DNA of 64,000 nucleotides from Clostridium disporicum (GTDB taxonomy: Bacteria; Bacillota; Clostridia; Clostridiales; Clostridiaceae). A program made the translations under genes and the position numbers. Within the stretch, counting starts at the first letter, position 1. Each line of letters starts with the position of its first letter. The notes below the pieces were generated by a model that did no database searches, was not told where the DNA came from, and saw only the letters and a program-made list of their open reading frames with translations. Where the stretch lies: positions 62,001 through 126,000 of the forward strand of contig NZ_CYZX01000001.1 in NCBI RefSeq assembly GCF_001405015.1. The letters are read 5' to 3'. Shown piece by piece: positions 33,616 to 43,183 of the stretch.

Positions 33616-34030
33616 AGATAAGTTGAAGAAATTGCTTTATGATATGGAAAGTGAAAATAAGGATATAGAGGAATCTTTAAAACTTTTAGATAGTTATTCA
33701 GAGAATGAATTATTAAAAAAAGAAATTACAAATAGTCTTAAATATAAATACTTAAGCATGTTTATTTTATATGAAGATTTTATAACAATGCTTTTGAAAG
33801 AATATAATCTTTATAAAATTGGAATAACTGTTGATTCAGCGATAAAAATACTAAATGAAAAGAATGTACTATCTGAAGAACTTTCCAATTATTTAAATTC
33901 TGCAAGACTTTTAAGAAATAGAATTGGAGATAGGTATAAACAGCCTAAAGTAGAGACTTTAATTAGTTTTTTAAATGAAAATGTAGAAATAAGAAATAGT
34001 TTGTATTTGTTTATAAAGAGTTTTTCTTAA
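33608..34030 (+). CDS. HEPN-like protein with altered catalytic motif, pair 2
   Basis: A 140-residue helical protein in the position and size of HepT. The motif region reads ARLLRNRIGDRYKQP (about residues 99-113). Arg and the target Tyr are present, but the His of Rx4HxY is Asp (R-NRIG-D-R-Y). The catalytic His is therefore missing, which predicts loss of RNase activity or a changed mechanism. The start is GTG at 33608, overlapping the nucleotidyltransferase stop. A bidirectional terminator follows. Confidence 0.7.
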   Translation: MNKDKLKKLLYDMESENKDIEESLKLLDSYSENELLKKEITNSLKYKYLSMFILYEDFITMLLKEYNLYKIGITVDSAIKILNEKNVLSEELSNYLNSARLLRNRIGDRYKQPKVETLISFLNENVEIRNSLYLFIKSFS

Positions 34031-34036
34031 ATTGAT

Positions 34037-34083
34037 AAAAACAACTGTCTATTTTGATATTAGTAGAAATAGACAGTTGTTTT
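34037..34083. terminator. Two-way terminator between HEPN-like and EcsC genes
   Basis: AAAACAACTGTCTATTT (34037-34053) pairs perfectly with AAATAGACAGTTGTTTT. Confidence 0.9.
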
Positions 34084-34098
34084 TAAATGTAAAAGAGT

Positions 34099-34905
34099 TC
34101 ATATAAAGTAAAGTTTATTTAAATATCTCTTTTTATATTTAATCTTAGCTATTTTAGTGATATCTTGTAATGTAATAAAGTTAGTAACACCACCTACAAC
34201 ACCAACGATAGGAAGACCTTGAATAAATTTTGCTGTAAGCATATAGGTTGATATTTTATTAGATGTATCAATTAGTATTTCTTCTAAATTATAATCATAA
34301 GCGTTATTATTATCTATATTACTAGCTAAGATATCTAGCTTATCAAAATAATGCTTTCTTTCATCACCTTTAGTTACAGCAGAAGAGATTAAAGTTAAGA
34401 TATAAGCATTTTCGTTTTCTGTTGAGTAATTAAATCCGTAACTTAAACTAATTTCATAGATTGATTTTAAAATAACTGCAATATAAACTGGAATATCTGG
34501 TAGACCAATACCAAGAAAGCCAAGTCCACTACCTTCAATGGCTGTTATTGATTTATTTATTATAGATTTTTTATTTGCTGCTTTATCTATTTTCTTTAAA
34601 TTCTTTTTTGATGGGTATTTATTAAATGCATAAGCATTAATATCATACTCCATATTAATTGATTCTTTATTATAAGTTTTCTCTATAATTCCTATACCTT
34701 TATCAAATACTAATTTAAACCCTTTTTGAAAAGCTAATTCTAAAGTAGATTGTAACTTTTCAGGAATTTTATCTTCTAATTTATTTTTAATAGGAGATAT
34801 TTTCTCTTTTATATAGCTGTCTTTAGGTTCTTTTAATAGTTTAGCTTCTTTCTTTTCAATTATTTTAATTTGTTTATTAATTAAGTTATTTATATCTTTT
34901 TTCAT
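34099..34905 (-). CDS. EcsC family protein
   Basis: A 268-residue protein of the EcsC family: a basic N-terminal helical part, then AIEGSGLGFLGIGLPDIPVYIAVILKSIYEISLSYGF (here about residues 124-160) and the C-terminal LPIVGVVGGVTNFITLQDITKIA. The glycine-rich hydrophobic segments suggest membrane association. EcsC is named from the Bacillus ecs operon, but its function is poorly known. The ribosome site GGAGAAGTTATT is clear. It is convergent with the HEPN-like gene. Confidence 0.85.
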   Translation of the reverse strand: MKKDINNLINKQIKIIEKKEAKLLKEPKDSYIKEKISPIKNKLEDKIPEKLQSTLELAFQKGFKLVFDKGIGIIEKTYNKESINMEYDINAYAFNKYPSKKNLKKIDKAANKKSIINKSITAIEGSGLGFLGIGLPDIPVYIAVILKSIYEISLSYGFNYSTENENAYILTLISSAVTKGDERKHYFDKLDILASNIDNNNAYDYNLEEILIDTSNKISTYMLTAKFIQGLPIVGVVGGVTNFITLQDITKIAKIKYKKRYLNKLYFI

Positions 34906-34966
34906 AATAACTTCTCCATATATATTAATATAAAAATTATATCACATTAAAAAGGCTAAAAGTAAT

Positions 34967-36004
34967 TTAATAACGAGCAGGACCAGTAGAATTACGTTGT
35001 ACTAATCTTTGTTCATATTCCACTCTAATAATTGAGCTATTTTTAAATTGTGGTTTTGTATATTCATTAATCTTATTTAGCAAGATTTTAAAAGCATTAT
35101 GACCAATATCTTCTATGCAGTGCTCGATAGAGGTTAGAGATACTGGAGCAAAATGAGATGGGAATATATTATCAAATCCACAAATACTATAATCATTAGG
35201 AATTTTATAACCTGAATCAATAATAGCATCTGCTATCCCGTATGCAACCATATCATTAAGACCAACAAAGGCAGTAACTTTTTTATCTTTTAAAACTTCT
35301 TTACACAAATTATATCCAATAGCATGTTCGATAGATATGTTATCTCTTTCTATGTCTGGAGTAATATTTTGTGATTTAACCGTAATTGAATAATCATTAC
35401 CATGCTTTTTGTAAGTGGCCTTAAGTCCTTCTAATCTATTCAATCTTGAAGTGTTTATATGGTCTAAAGTTGGAGATAGAAACGCTATATGTTTATGACC
35501 TAATTCTATAAGATGGTTTCCTATTAAAACACCAGCATTATAGTTACTCACTTCAACAGTATCAATGTGTACGGAATAATCACTGTCTCCAATTACTACA
35601 ATCGGTAATTTAGAGCTTAATTGCTCGGCAAATTGAGGATTACTTGGCATCATTGCAAATATAATTCCTGCAAGGTTTAAATTATAAAAAGTCTCAATGA
35701 TTCTTTTTTCAATTTTAGGGTCTCTATAAGTATTAAAGATAATAACATCTATACCATTTTGCTTAGCAACCTGTTCTACAGCTTGAACTATAGTTGAGTA
35801 ATATGGGTTTGTAATATTAGGACAAATTACTGCAATTACTTGATTAGTTGCTTTAATAATATTTTGTGATTTATCAGTTTTACTTATGTAATTTAATTTA
35901 TTAACAGCATCCATAACTTTTTCTATTGTTTCAGGAGAAAATGTAACTCCGTTTTTTTTTGTAATTATCATAGAAGCAGTTGGAACAGAAACGCCAGGTA
36001 ACCT
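34967..36004 (-). pseudogene. LacI-family transcriptional regulator lacking its first residues
   Basis: The frame carries a full LacI-family sugar-binding core (VIAVICPNITNPYYSTIVQAVE, HIAFLSP, CGFDNIFPSHFAPVSLTSIEH) and most of the DNA-binding headpiece. Reading upstream of the first ATG (35971) without a stop gives RLPGVSVPTASM, the conserved helix-turn-helix (normally IARxAGVSxxTVSR). It then breaks into FS and a stop at 36011. The first ten or so codons, start and promoter are gone. Translation from the internal ATG at 35971 could at best yield a protein without a complete HTH. The break coincides with the start of an MFS remnant on the other strand. Confidence 0.8.
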
Positions 36005-36006
36005 GG
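35994..36006. other. 13-bp palindrome at the LacI/MFS junction
   Basis: CCAGGTAACCTGG is a perfect palindrome around one base. It encodes RLPG of the regulator on one strand and PGNL of the transporter on the other, so the two gene remnants share these bases. It marks a probable deletion or inversion joint formed at microhomology. Confidence 0.75.
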
Positions 36007-36650
36007 AAAATTATTGGAAGACAATTTTACTTGGTTGTGGTACAAGATGGATTGATGGTGTATTCTATAATGTATTTGCTGTATTTACACTTTCTTATGC
36101 AACTCAAAATTTAGGAGTAGCTCAAAGTTCAATGTATATAGTTAATATAATATTTGCAGTTGCTGCTATGCCTTTTATACTTTGGGCAGGTAAACTTGCT
36201 GATAAGTTAGGAAAAGGTAAATTATTCTGTATGTCAAGTATTGCTTGTGGCCTTATAGCTATTCCAGGTATGAAAATAATAGAAAATAGTGGTGGAAATC
36301 TATTTATTATCACTGCTGTAATAATATTAGGTTGGAGTATCTTCTATTCAGGAATCTGGGGTGTTCTTGGTTCTTTATGGGCTCAACTTTTTGAAACAGA
36401 AGTTAGATATTCTGGTATTTCATTTGTATATCATGCACCTAGTTTCTTAGTTGCAGGAATAGTTCCTACTATTTGCACACACTTATTAAAAGTAGGAAAT
36501 GGAAATGTAATATTTATAGGTATATTTGTGGCATTTGTAGCTGTTATAAGTACTATTTGTGGTGTTGTATTACAAAAAAGACATGATAAAGCTGAAAAGT
36601 TAGCTAAAATGAACGTAAAAATTACAAGCGAAGTTGGAGTAACTGAATAA
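35994..36650 (+). pseudogene. MFS transporter (MHS-like), C-terminal half only
   Basis: From the junction palindrome the + strand reads PGNLENYWKTILLGCGTRW and continues for about 218 codons to the stop at 36648. It contains about five to six membrane segments, AGKLADKLGKGKLF (the cytoplasmic loop motif after an MFS helix) and WGVLGSLWAQLFETEVRYSGISF, as in metabolite:H+ symporters. The first half (six helices) and the start are missing. An internal ATG at 36132 exists but lacks a ribosome site. The ancestral pair was probably a divergent LacI regulator and sugar or organic-acid transporter. Confidence 0.8.
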
Positions 36651-36776
36651 AAGTAAATTAAGCTTAGCTTGTAATAGTTATTTAGACTGTTGGTTAATGA
36701 TACATTTTTAAATATTATTAATCAACAGTTTAATTATATATAGTTAAGCATGCATAAATGAGAAATGAGGGGTTTT

Positions 36777-37574
36777 ATGAGAGCGATTACTGATATACAA
36801 TGTTTTGTTTTAGATATGGATGGGACAATATATTTAGGTAATGAAATAATAGATGGTGCTATAGAATTTATAAATACAATTAAATCAACAGGAAGAGAGT
36901 ATATTTTCTTAACTAATAACTCTTCTAAAAATAGGCAAGTTTATAAAGAGAAATTAAATAGATTAGGGATAGATGTAGAAGAAGAAAAAATATTTACATC
37001 AGGAGAAGCAACAACTATATATTTAAACTCTTTAAAGCCAAATAGTAAGATTTTTTTATTAGGTACAAATTATCTAGAAGAAGAATTCATAAATGCAGGA
37101 TTTAATATTACAGATAAGTATGAAGATGATATAGATTTTGTAGTTTTAGGATTTGATACAACTCTAACATATAATAAATTATGGATAGCTTGTGACCTTA
37201 TTAGAGATGGTGTTACATATATCGCTACTCATCCTGATAAAAATTGTCCTTTAGAGGGTGGGAAATTTATGCCTGATACTGGATCAATAATAGAGTTAAT
37301 CTATGCTTCTACAGGTAAAAGACCATATGTAATAGGAAAACCAAATCCAGAAATAATTGATTTAATATGTATGAAGTATGATGTTAGCAAAGAAAGTATT
37401 GCTATGGTTGGAGATAGATTATATACAGATATACAGACAGGGAAAAACGCATCTATTTCTTCCGTATTAGTTTTATCTGGTGAAACGAATTTAGAAGAAT
37501 ATTATAATTCAAATATAAAAGCTGATTATGTTTATGAATCTGTAAAAGAGATAAATGAAGAGTTACTTAAATAG
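36777..37574 (+). CDS. HAD-IIA family phosphatase (NagD-like)
   Basis: A 265-residue HAD hydrolase. Motif I is LDMDGTIYLG (about residues 13-22), motif II FLTNNSSKN (about 43-51), motif III region IGKPNPEII (about 187-195), and motif IV MVGDRLYTDIQTG (about 210-222). The large C2 cap between motifs II and III makes it HAD-IIA, like NagD and p-nitrophenyl phosphatases, which dephosphorylate small cytosolic metabolites. The ATG at 36777 lies just after GAGGGG and is preferred to one four codons earlier, which has no ribosome site. Confidence 0.88.
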   Translation: MRAITDIQCFVLDMDGTIYLGNEIIDGAIEFINTIKSTGREYIFLTNNSSKNRQVYKEKLNRLGIDVEEEKIFTSGEATTIYLNSLKPNSKIFLLGTNYLEEEFINAGFNITDKYEDDIDFVVLGFDTTLTYNKLWIACDLIRDGVTYIATHPDKNCPLEGGKFMPDTGSIIELIYASTGKRPYVIGKPNPEIIDLICMKYDVSKESIAMVGDRLYTDIQTGKNASISSVLVLSGETNLEEYYNSNIKADYVYESVKEINEELLK

Positions 37575-37580
37575 TTTAAA

Positions 37581-37615
37581 ATAAGGTACAATGATTATTT
37601 TTCATTGTACCTTAT
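37581..37615. terminator. Two-way terminator between HAD and DUF1275 genes
   Basis: ATAAGGTACAATGA pairs perfectly with TCATTGTACCTTAT. The minus-strand gene's stop codon lies inside the hairpin. Confidence 0.82.
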
Positions 37616-38297
37616 TATATTTGCTATTATTTATCCAAATAGCTTGAATAAATAAAATACCACTACAAATCCATACAGCTTTTGTATTTAAAACTAGTGA
37701 TATTAGCGTACCTGGAATAGCTCCGATAGCAAAGGAAAAAGTAAGAGCTGTAAAGTAAATTAACTTTTCTAGTGTTTTTATGCTTTTTTCATCTAATGCT
37801 TGGAATAATAATTGCCCAACGTTTCTAATATTTCCTGTACATATAGTTGTGTTAAATGGAATTCCAAGGCAATCCCTAAATAGACATAATTGATATCCCA
37901 TTAAAAATGAAACTAGATTAGTTACAATTATATCTGGAAAAGTACTAGGAATTAATCCTATAAAAAATAAGAAAGTAGCTTCTAAAAGGAGAGCTAATAT
38001 TCTCCATTCGCCTTTAAATTTTGTCTTTATAATAATAGTTTTTACTAATTCACTAAATGCAGCACCTAATATACAGGCAATAATGGGAATAAAGTAGTGT
38101 AGTGCTTCTATGTAGTTTCCTAAGGCAATATTTATTCCTAGTTTTGACATATTAGCAGTGTGCATATTAGCAAGTATTTCATTTCTTGTAATATATGTAT
38201 ATCCATTCATATAGCCACCTACAAAGGTTATTATCATAAGAAAAATTGGTCTTTTAAAAGGTGGAATTATTTCTTTTCTTTTATTATCATTTTTCAT
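37602..38297 (-). CDS. YoaK/DUF1275 family membrane protein
   Basis: About 231 residues with six hydrophobic segments. The signature of DUF1275 is present: FVGGYMNGYTYITRNEILANMHTANMSKLG near the start, and LCLFRDCLGIPFNTTICTGNIRN mid-protein. Function unknown; it is an inner-membrane protein of broad distribution. An ATG three codons earlier is placed directly against AAGGG, so the ATG at 38297 is favoured. Confidence 0.85.
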   Translation of the reverse strand: MKNDNKRKEIIPPFKRPIFLMIITFVGGYMNGYTYITRNEILANMHTANMSKLGINIALGNYIEALHYFIPIIACILGAAFSELVKTIIIKTKFKGEWRILALLLEATFLFFIGLIPSTFPDIIVTNLVSFLMGYQLCLFRDCLGIPFNTTICTGNIRNVGQLLFQALDEKSIKTLEKLIYFTALTFSFAIGAIPGTLISLVLNTKAVWICSGILFIQAIWINNSKYNKVQ

Positions 38298-38609
38298 GCA
38301 ATTCATCCCTTGTTATTTTTAAGTAGTAAATTTTCTTCATATATTATGCCCTATAATTCAATCTTTGTTTTGTATAAATAGGGAGAATGTAATTGTTAAA
38401 TAATTGCAATTCATAGGAGTAATTATTTAATTAGCTTTATCAGTACAAAAATAATAAATCAGAAAAGATATGTTTTAAAAATAGTACTAGATGATTAATA
38501 TAAGTTAAAGTGAATTAAAAAGAACATTTATTTAAAATAAATAGTATCTTGAAGTAGAGAAACTTTTATATTAATTCAGTCCGAGAAAGTATATATAGGA
38601 GAAGTACTT

Positions 38610-39440
38610 ATGAAGTGTAAATATTCAAAGAATAGGAGTGATAAAGAAAAGTTTAAACATATATCGGATAATGATAAGAATGCGCTAGAACTATTACATC
38701 TACAATTGATTTTTATTTATATATATATGATGTCAGATGTATTTCTTTTTATTGGTACAATTGAAAGTATAAATATATGCTATGGTAAAAAAGAAGATAA
38801 TAATCCAATACTATTATTAGAACAAGGGCAAATTTTAGCCTTAATAGCTAATATTATAAATAATTATATAACTTCTACTAGATATAGTCAGTTAAGTGAA
38901 AGATACAATGAAGAAGAGATATCTTTAGAGCCAGAGTTCTTAGTAAAGCAAGCATCAATATTAAGTATAATTCTTTACAGTTTAAATGTAATTGCAGTTT
39001 CTAAGCAATATGAAGCTAGTTTGGTAATTAATATTTTTAAATGTGATAAAAATAGTATAAACTTACTATTCTTACAGGCTGTTTGTTTTTTAATGAGATT
39101 TTATGGAGATTATTTTCTTTTAAGATCTACTTTAAAGAGTATTGATTTAATAAGAAGTAAGTATGATAAGAGTATTAAAAAAATATATAATCCTGATATT
39201 GATGCAGTAATTGCAGCAGAATTTTATGTTCTACAAAGAGGAGTACTGTATGATATTGGTTGTATTGCATTAGTAACACTAATAAATAATGGAACGGAGT
39301 TAGAAAAAGAATTATTACTACCAGCACAACAAACTCTTGTAATTGCTAATATAATTGGAGTTATAGCAAATATAACAGTTTTAATAGCATTTATAAAAAT
39401 ATATAATAGAAATGAAAATGAACCTATTTTTGGAAGATAG
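38610..39440 (+). CDS. Hypothetical membrane protein
   Basis: A 276-residue protein, not recognised. Hydrophobic helices lie at about residues 33-50, 68-90, 112-130, 146-160 and 225-265, separated by polar stretches. The segment FLMRFYGDYFLL (about 158-169) resembles MLSRFYGDYGLL in the protein at 50120, which may mean distant kinship. The ribosome site AGGAGAAG is good. It stands alone, 170 bp upstream of another unknown gene. The 229-bp region before it contains no gene. Confidence 0.55.
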   Translation: MKCKYSKNRSDKEKFKHISDNDKNALELLHLQLIFIYIYMMSDVFLFIGTIESINICYGKKEDNNPILLLEQGQILALIANIINNYITSTRYSQLSERYNEEEISLEPEFLVKQASILSIILYSLNVIAVSKQYEASLVINIFKCDKNSINLLFLQAVCFLMRFYGDYFLLRSTLKSIDLIRSKYDKSIKKIYNPDIDAVIAAEFYVLQRGVLYDIGCIALVTLINNGTELEKELLLPAQQTLVIANIIGVIANITVLIAFIKIYNRNENEPIFGR

Positions 39441-39584
39441 ATTTTAAAGTTTTCAAAAATAGTTACATGTATTTAATATGATATTACCTTGGGAAAAACA
39501 AAAAAAAAATCTAGGCAAATGTTTACAAAAACTTCTAAAAGTTATAATATTTATGTATAGACGGATTATGGGAGGGGAATAAAT

Positions 39585-40097
39585 ATGGCTTATGACAAAT
39601 TAATAAAAGAAACAAATATGAAGAATGGAATTGAAGGTAATATCTCTGTTTTTATGCGTGAAAGAGTAGAAGGTAAAGAGGATGGAGCTAAAGTTATAGC
39701 TAATGTTATTGCTGGTTCTTTAGATAGAAATTATAAAGGGCAAAATAACTACAAGCTTCTAGCTAAGAAAATTACAGATAAAGATAATAGTTATTTTGAA
39801 GATATAGCAGCTTTTGCTATATATATATTCACAATGGATTATACAAATAAAATGCTTAAAGATATGCCTGAAGACCACAATAGAAATGTTTTAATGAAGG
39901 CAATCAGTACGCAGATATCAAGAGGTGTCGCTGCAATAAACATGTATGTAGCTAATGACATTAAGCAAGGAGTTTATGCGACACATACTGAAACTACAAG
40001 AAAAATAATGGGGATTTCTAATAAGTTTCATGATGCGTTTAATAACTATTTAAATTCTAAAAAATCTGAAATAATTGAAAATTTAATAGCTATATAA
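39585..40097 (+). CDS. Hypothetical helical protein
   Basis: A 170-residue soluble, helical protein, not recognised. Notable parts are FMRERVEGKEDGAKVIANVIAG near the start and ISRGVAAINMYVANDIKQGVYATHTETTRKI near residue 110-140. No cysteines and no membrane helix. The ribosome site GGGAGGGGAATAA is very strong, so it is probably expressed. An imperfect hairpin (about 40109-40141) follows. Confidence 0.55.
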   Translation: MAYDKLIKETNMKNGIEGNISVFMRERVEGKEDGAKVIANVIAGSLDRNYKGQNNYKLLAKKITDKDNSYFEDIAAFAIYIFTMDYTNKMLKDMPEDHNRNVLMKAISTQISRGVAAINMYVANDIKQGVYATHTETTRKIMGISNKFHDAFNNYLNSKKSEIIENLIAI

Positions 40098-40223
40098 TTA
40101 AAATAAAGGAGTTAGCAGTATATCATGTACCACTAACCCCTAATTATTATATCTTAATTTAATGTGAATACTAATTTATTATAATGAAAGCATATCAAAT
40201 TTTTGAATGAAATTATGATAAGT

Positions 40224-41741
40224 TTATCTTGATAATAGATTAGCTATTCTAGTAAGAGTAGATTTTAAAAAGTTAAAGTTTTCATATATAGTTTTTTCGA
40301 TTTCGTTTAGATTTGAATTATTGTCTATATCAGTAGAGTGTTGTTTATAATTATCTCTACAGTTACAATCTTCAGTGCACCTCCATATTTGACAGCCATC
40401 AAAAGGATTTGAAGTACCAATTATTAGTTTATTATCTTTACCTACATATAATATACGTCCTCCATAGTTATTCATATTGTTTATGCCATTTTTCAATAAT
40501 GGAGTGAAGTATCTACCATTAATTGACCTATACAAATCGAATCCTATTGGATATTTAGTCTCTGCTAATAATTTTACGATTTTTTGGTATATCTTAATAA
40601 GAGTTTCAGTGTCAGATTCACCTATTTCATTAATTAAATATTCTTTGTTAGCAAGTACGGTATTAAGAATCACTTCCATATTACTTGAATCATCAAAAGT
40701 TGATACTAAAAGAGAATTGTTATACTCTTGAATTTGCCATGCATAAACATTAAATGGATTATTAAATCCAGAAGTATATCCACTTAAGCTCTTATTTCTG
40801 ATTCCTTTACTTGGTTTAACAGGAGTTAAAGGACGTCCACCAACGACTAGTTGCCAGTTGTCAGCTTTATCTATTCTAATCATATCAAATCCTACAGGAA
40901 TTGCCCATGAAAGAGGAGGAGCTTTAATTCCACTTACATAAATATAATCATTAAATACTCCTATGCTAAGTGAGAGTTGATTTTCAGAATCTCCAAAACC
41001 ATTATCTACAATAAGTGTCCAATCATTCATTTCAGGAACTTCTTTATTACTTCTCCATACTTGTACTCCAGATGATTTGCTAGTTGATACGTAAAGCTTG
41101 TTGTTAAAAATAGCCATGTTTGCTATTGAACCTTGAGGGTTTTTATCAGGGTCAAAATCAGGATTAGTTGTATCCGTTACATTTTCCCATGGATAGAATT
41201 CAGGGTCTTTACTTCTATAAAGGAATGGAGTTTCACTAGAATTAATTTCATCTACCACTGCAAGATAGAGTTTATCTTTTATGGTAACCATATACCTAGA
41301 TGAATTACCAATTAGTGTGTCATAAGGCATAACAAACCAATTTATTCCGTTATAGGATTTTATTACTTTAACTTGATTTCCATAAGTTGATGCATATAAA
41401 CATTGTGCTGAGCCTGCTGGTTTAGCATTTATCATAAATCTGAAGCCTGTAATACCTGAACCAGGCTTTGCTTTATATACTCTTTCCCAAGGAAGTTCTC
41501 CATTCTTTTTATATCTCCATATTTCTGCAAGGTTATCCTGATTAGTAGCTTTTAAAATAGCAGGAATATTTATATCTGGTGCAATTGATTGAAGAATTGT
41601 TAAAGGAACGTTACGGCCTGTACCAACATAAATATAGTCACCTAGCTCTGCAATTGCCCAAGCATAGTTATTTTGTCTAGCATTATCTAAATTATTAAAG
41701 TCAAATCCATCAGTAGGATTTAATTTTTTAAATCTATACAT
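40224..41741 (-). CDS. Large hypothetical protein, probable beta-propeller
   Basis: A 505-residue protein without signal peptide. Six or so repeats of a motif such as DYIYVGTGR, QCLYASTYGNQVKV, KLYLAVVDE, NKLYVSTSKSSGVQVWRS, DYIYVSGI and KLIIGTSNPFDGCQIWR suggest a beta-propeller with one blade per repeat. The tail has CTEDCNCRDN, a small cysteine cluster, then a helix. The repeats look like the IYVGTxNxxGxEVWR type, found in uncharacterised secreted or cytosolic proteins. Function unknown. The start has GGAGGAAC upstream. Confidence 0.6.
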   Translation of the reverse strand: MYRFKKLNPTDGFDFNNLDNARQNNYAWAIAELGDYIYVGTGRNVPLTILQSIAPDINIPAILKATNQDNLAEIWRYKKNGELPWERVYKAKPGSGITGFRFMINAKPAGSAQCLYASTYGNQVKVIKSYNGINWFVMPYDTLIGNSSRYMVTIKDKLYLAVVDEINSSETPFLYRSKDPEFYPWENVTDTTNPDFDPDKNPQGSIANMAIFNNKLYVSTSKSSGVQVWRSNKEVPEMNDWTLIVDNGFGDSENQLSLSIGVFNDYIYVSGIKAPPLSWAIPVGFDMIRIDKADNWQLVVGGRPLTPVKPSKGIRNKSLSGYTSGFNNPFNVYAWQIQEYNNSLLVSTFDDSSNMEVILNTVLANKEYLINEIGESDTETLIKIYQKIVKLLAETKYPIGFDLYRSINGRYFTPLLKNGINNMNNYGGRILYVGKDNKLIIGTSNPFDGCQIWRCTEDCNCRDNYKQHSTDIDNNSNLNEIEKTIYENFNFLKSTLTRIANLLSR

Positions 41742-41914
41742 ATTGTTCCTCCATAAATCTTTAGTTTGTGTTTATAATATAATTTATGTAGAAATTATAA
41801 ATGGGTTAATATTTCAATATTATTAGTTATTATAATAATATGTTTATTAAAACTTAAAAATAGTATATACTTATGTGGAATAGAAATTAAAAGAAAGTGA
41901 ATGACAGGAATTTT

Positions 41915-42076
41915 ATGAGTATAGAAAATATAATTTTAGGAATAGATTATAATTTGCTGGTAGACTTATATTTGATATCAGTTTTAGCATTATCAATTTA
42001 CGCACATAAAAAAGGAGATAGAAAAACTTCTTTAATATTAAATGGAATAGGTTTTTTATCAATATTTCTATTATAA
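41915..42076 (+). CDS. Small membrane protein, 53 residues
   Basis: ATG 41915 opens a 53-codon frame: a hydrophobic segment LLVDLYLISVLALSIYA (about residues 14-30), a charged HKKGDRKT turn, and a second hydrophobic segment ILNGIGFLSIFLL at the end. The two helices would form a hairpin. AGGAA lies 5 nt upstream and a good terminator 11 bp downstream, which supports a real gene. Family not recognised. Confidence 0.5.
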   Translation: MSIENIILGIDYNLLVDLYLISVLALSIYAHKKGDRKTSLILNGIGFLSIFLL

Positions 42077-42086
42077 GATTTGATTT

Positions 42087-42124
42087 AAAGTAGTATGTAA
42101 CTTCTTGTTATTACTACTTTTTTT
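42087..42124 (+). terminator. Terminator after the 53-residue membrane protein
   Basis: AAAGTAGTA pairs with TACTACTTT, then TTTT. Confidence 0.75.
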
Positions 42125-42218
42125 ATTAGAAATTTTAAGATTAGATATGACTTAAGATTTCGCATTTAAATATAAAATAACTAACTTTAAATAGTTTATT
42201 AAAGAATAAGGTGATAAT

Positions 42219-42812
42219 ATGAAAAATGAAACGTTAAATTATTATAATGAAAATGCAAAAGAATACTTTGAAATTACAAAGACGCTAAAAACAAGTGATA
42301 TATATACGGCTTTTTTAAATAGTGTTAAGTCAGGTGGTAAGATACTTGACCTTGGATGTGGTTCAGGAAGAGATAGTTTATATTTTAAAAATGCTGGCTA
42401 TGATGTAACTGCAGTGGATGGTTCAGTAAAACTAGCCAAAGAAGCAGAAAAATTGATAAATCAAGATGTAATAGTCAGTAAATTTGAGGATTTAGAATTA
42501 AATCAAAAGTTTGATGGAATATGGGCTTGTGCATCATTACTTCATGTTAAAAGAGAAAATATTGAAGAAGTACTAAGAAAGCTTTCTAATAACTTAAAAG
42601 AAGGAGCAGTATTTTACCTATCTTTTAAATGTGGTGATAATGAATATGTTGATGAAAGAGGCAGATATTTTAATTGTTATAGAGAAGAAAGCTTTATTGA
42701 GATGATAAAGAAAATTAAAGAATATGATATTAAAAATATCTATATAACAGGAGACTCCTTAGGGGGAAGAGATAATCTTACCTGGTTAAATGTATTATTA
42801 CAAAGAGTTTAG
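42219..42812 (+). CDS. Class I SAM-dependent methyltransferase
   Basis: A 197-residue Rossmann-fold methyltransferase. Motif I ILDLGCGSGRDSLYF (about residues 40-54), the acidic end of beta-2 VTAVDGS (about 62-68), and a motif IV-like FDGIWACASLLHV (about 94-106). The family resembles small TehB/UbiE-like enzymes; the substrate is unknown. The start has AAGGTGATAAT. Confidence 0.85.
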   Translation: MKNETLNYYNENAKEYFEITKTLKTSDIYTAFLNSVKSGGKILDLGCGSGRDSLYFKNAGYDVTAVDGSVKLAKEAEKLINQDVIVSKFEDLELNQKFDGIWACASLLHVKRENIEEVLRKLSNNLKEGAVFYLSFKCGDNEYVDERGRYFNCYREESFIEMIKKIKEYDIKNIYITGDSLGGRDNLTWLNVLLQRV

Positions 42813-42967
42813 AATTCCATTCGTTAAAATTAATATAATAAAGATATATAAAGTTACTATATATAATAATGGCTCTATTTAATAAAAAAAATTCCCTTTA
42901 GTGTTTAAAAAGTATAAATTTGACAATAATTAAGTGTATAAAATTAATTATTATAGAAGGGGAATTT

Positions 42968-43183
42968 ATGCAAGTTAAAATAGAGAAATGTGAAGGTGTA
43001 AATAAGTGTTGGTATAAAAGCTTTATTGGAGAAATATTTGAAGTTGAAAAGATAGAACCAACAGGATTAAGTAAAAACAAAATATTTGTAAAGCTTAATA
43101 AAGAAGAATGTAGAAAATGTTTTAAGGATAAAAGAAGTTACGCAGCAGTTTATAAAAATGATGTGAAGATAATTAATGAATAA
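42968..43183 (+). CDS. Small hypothetical protein, 71 residues
   Basis: A 71-residue protein starting at the ATG 42968, which has AAGGGGAATTT upstream; an earlier ATG 16 codons upstream has no ribosome site. It is beta-rich with a CEGVNKCWY...GLSKNKIFVKL pattern and four cysteines (KCEG, NKCW, ECRKC), so metal binding is possible. Family not recognised. A terminator follows at once. Confidence 0.5.
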   Translation: MQVKIEKCEGVNKCWYKSFIGEIFEVEKIEPTGLSKNKIFVKLNKEECRKCFKDKRSYAAVYKNDVKIINE

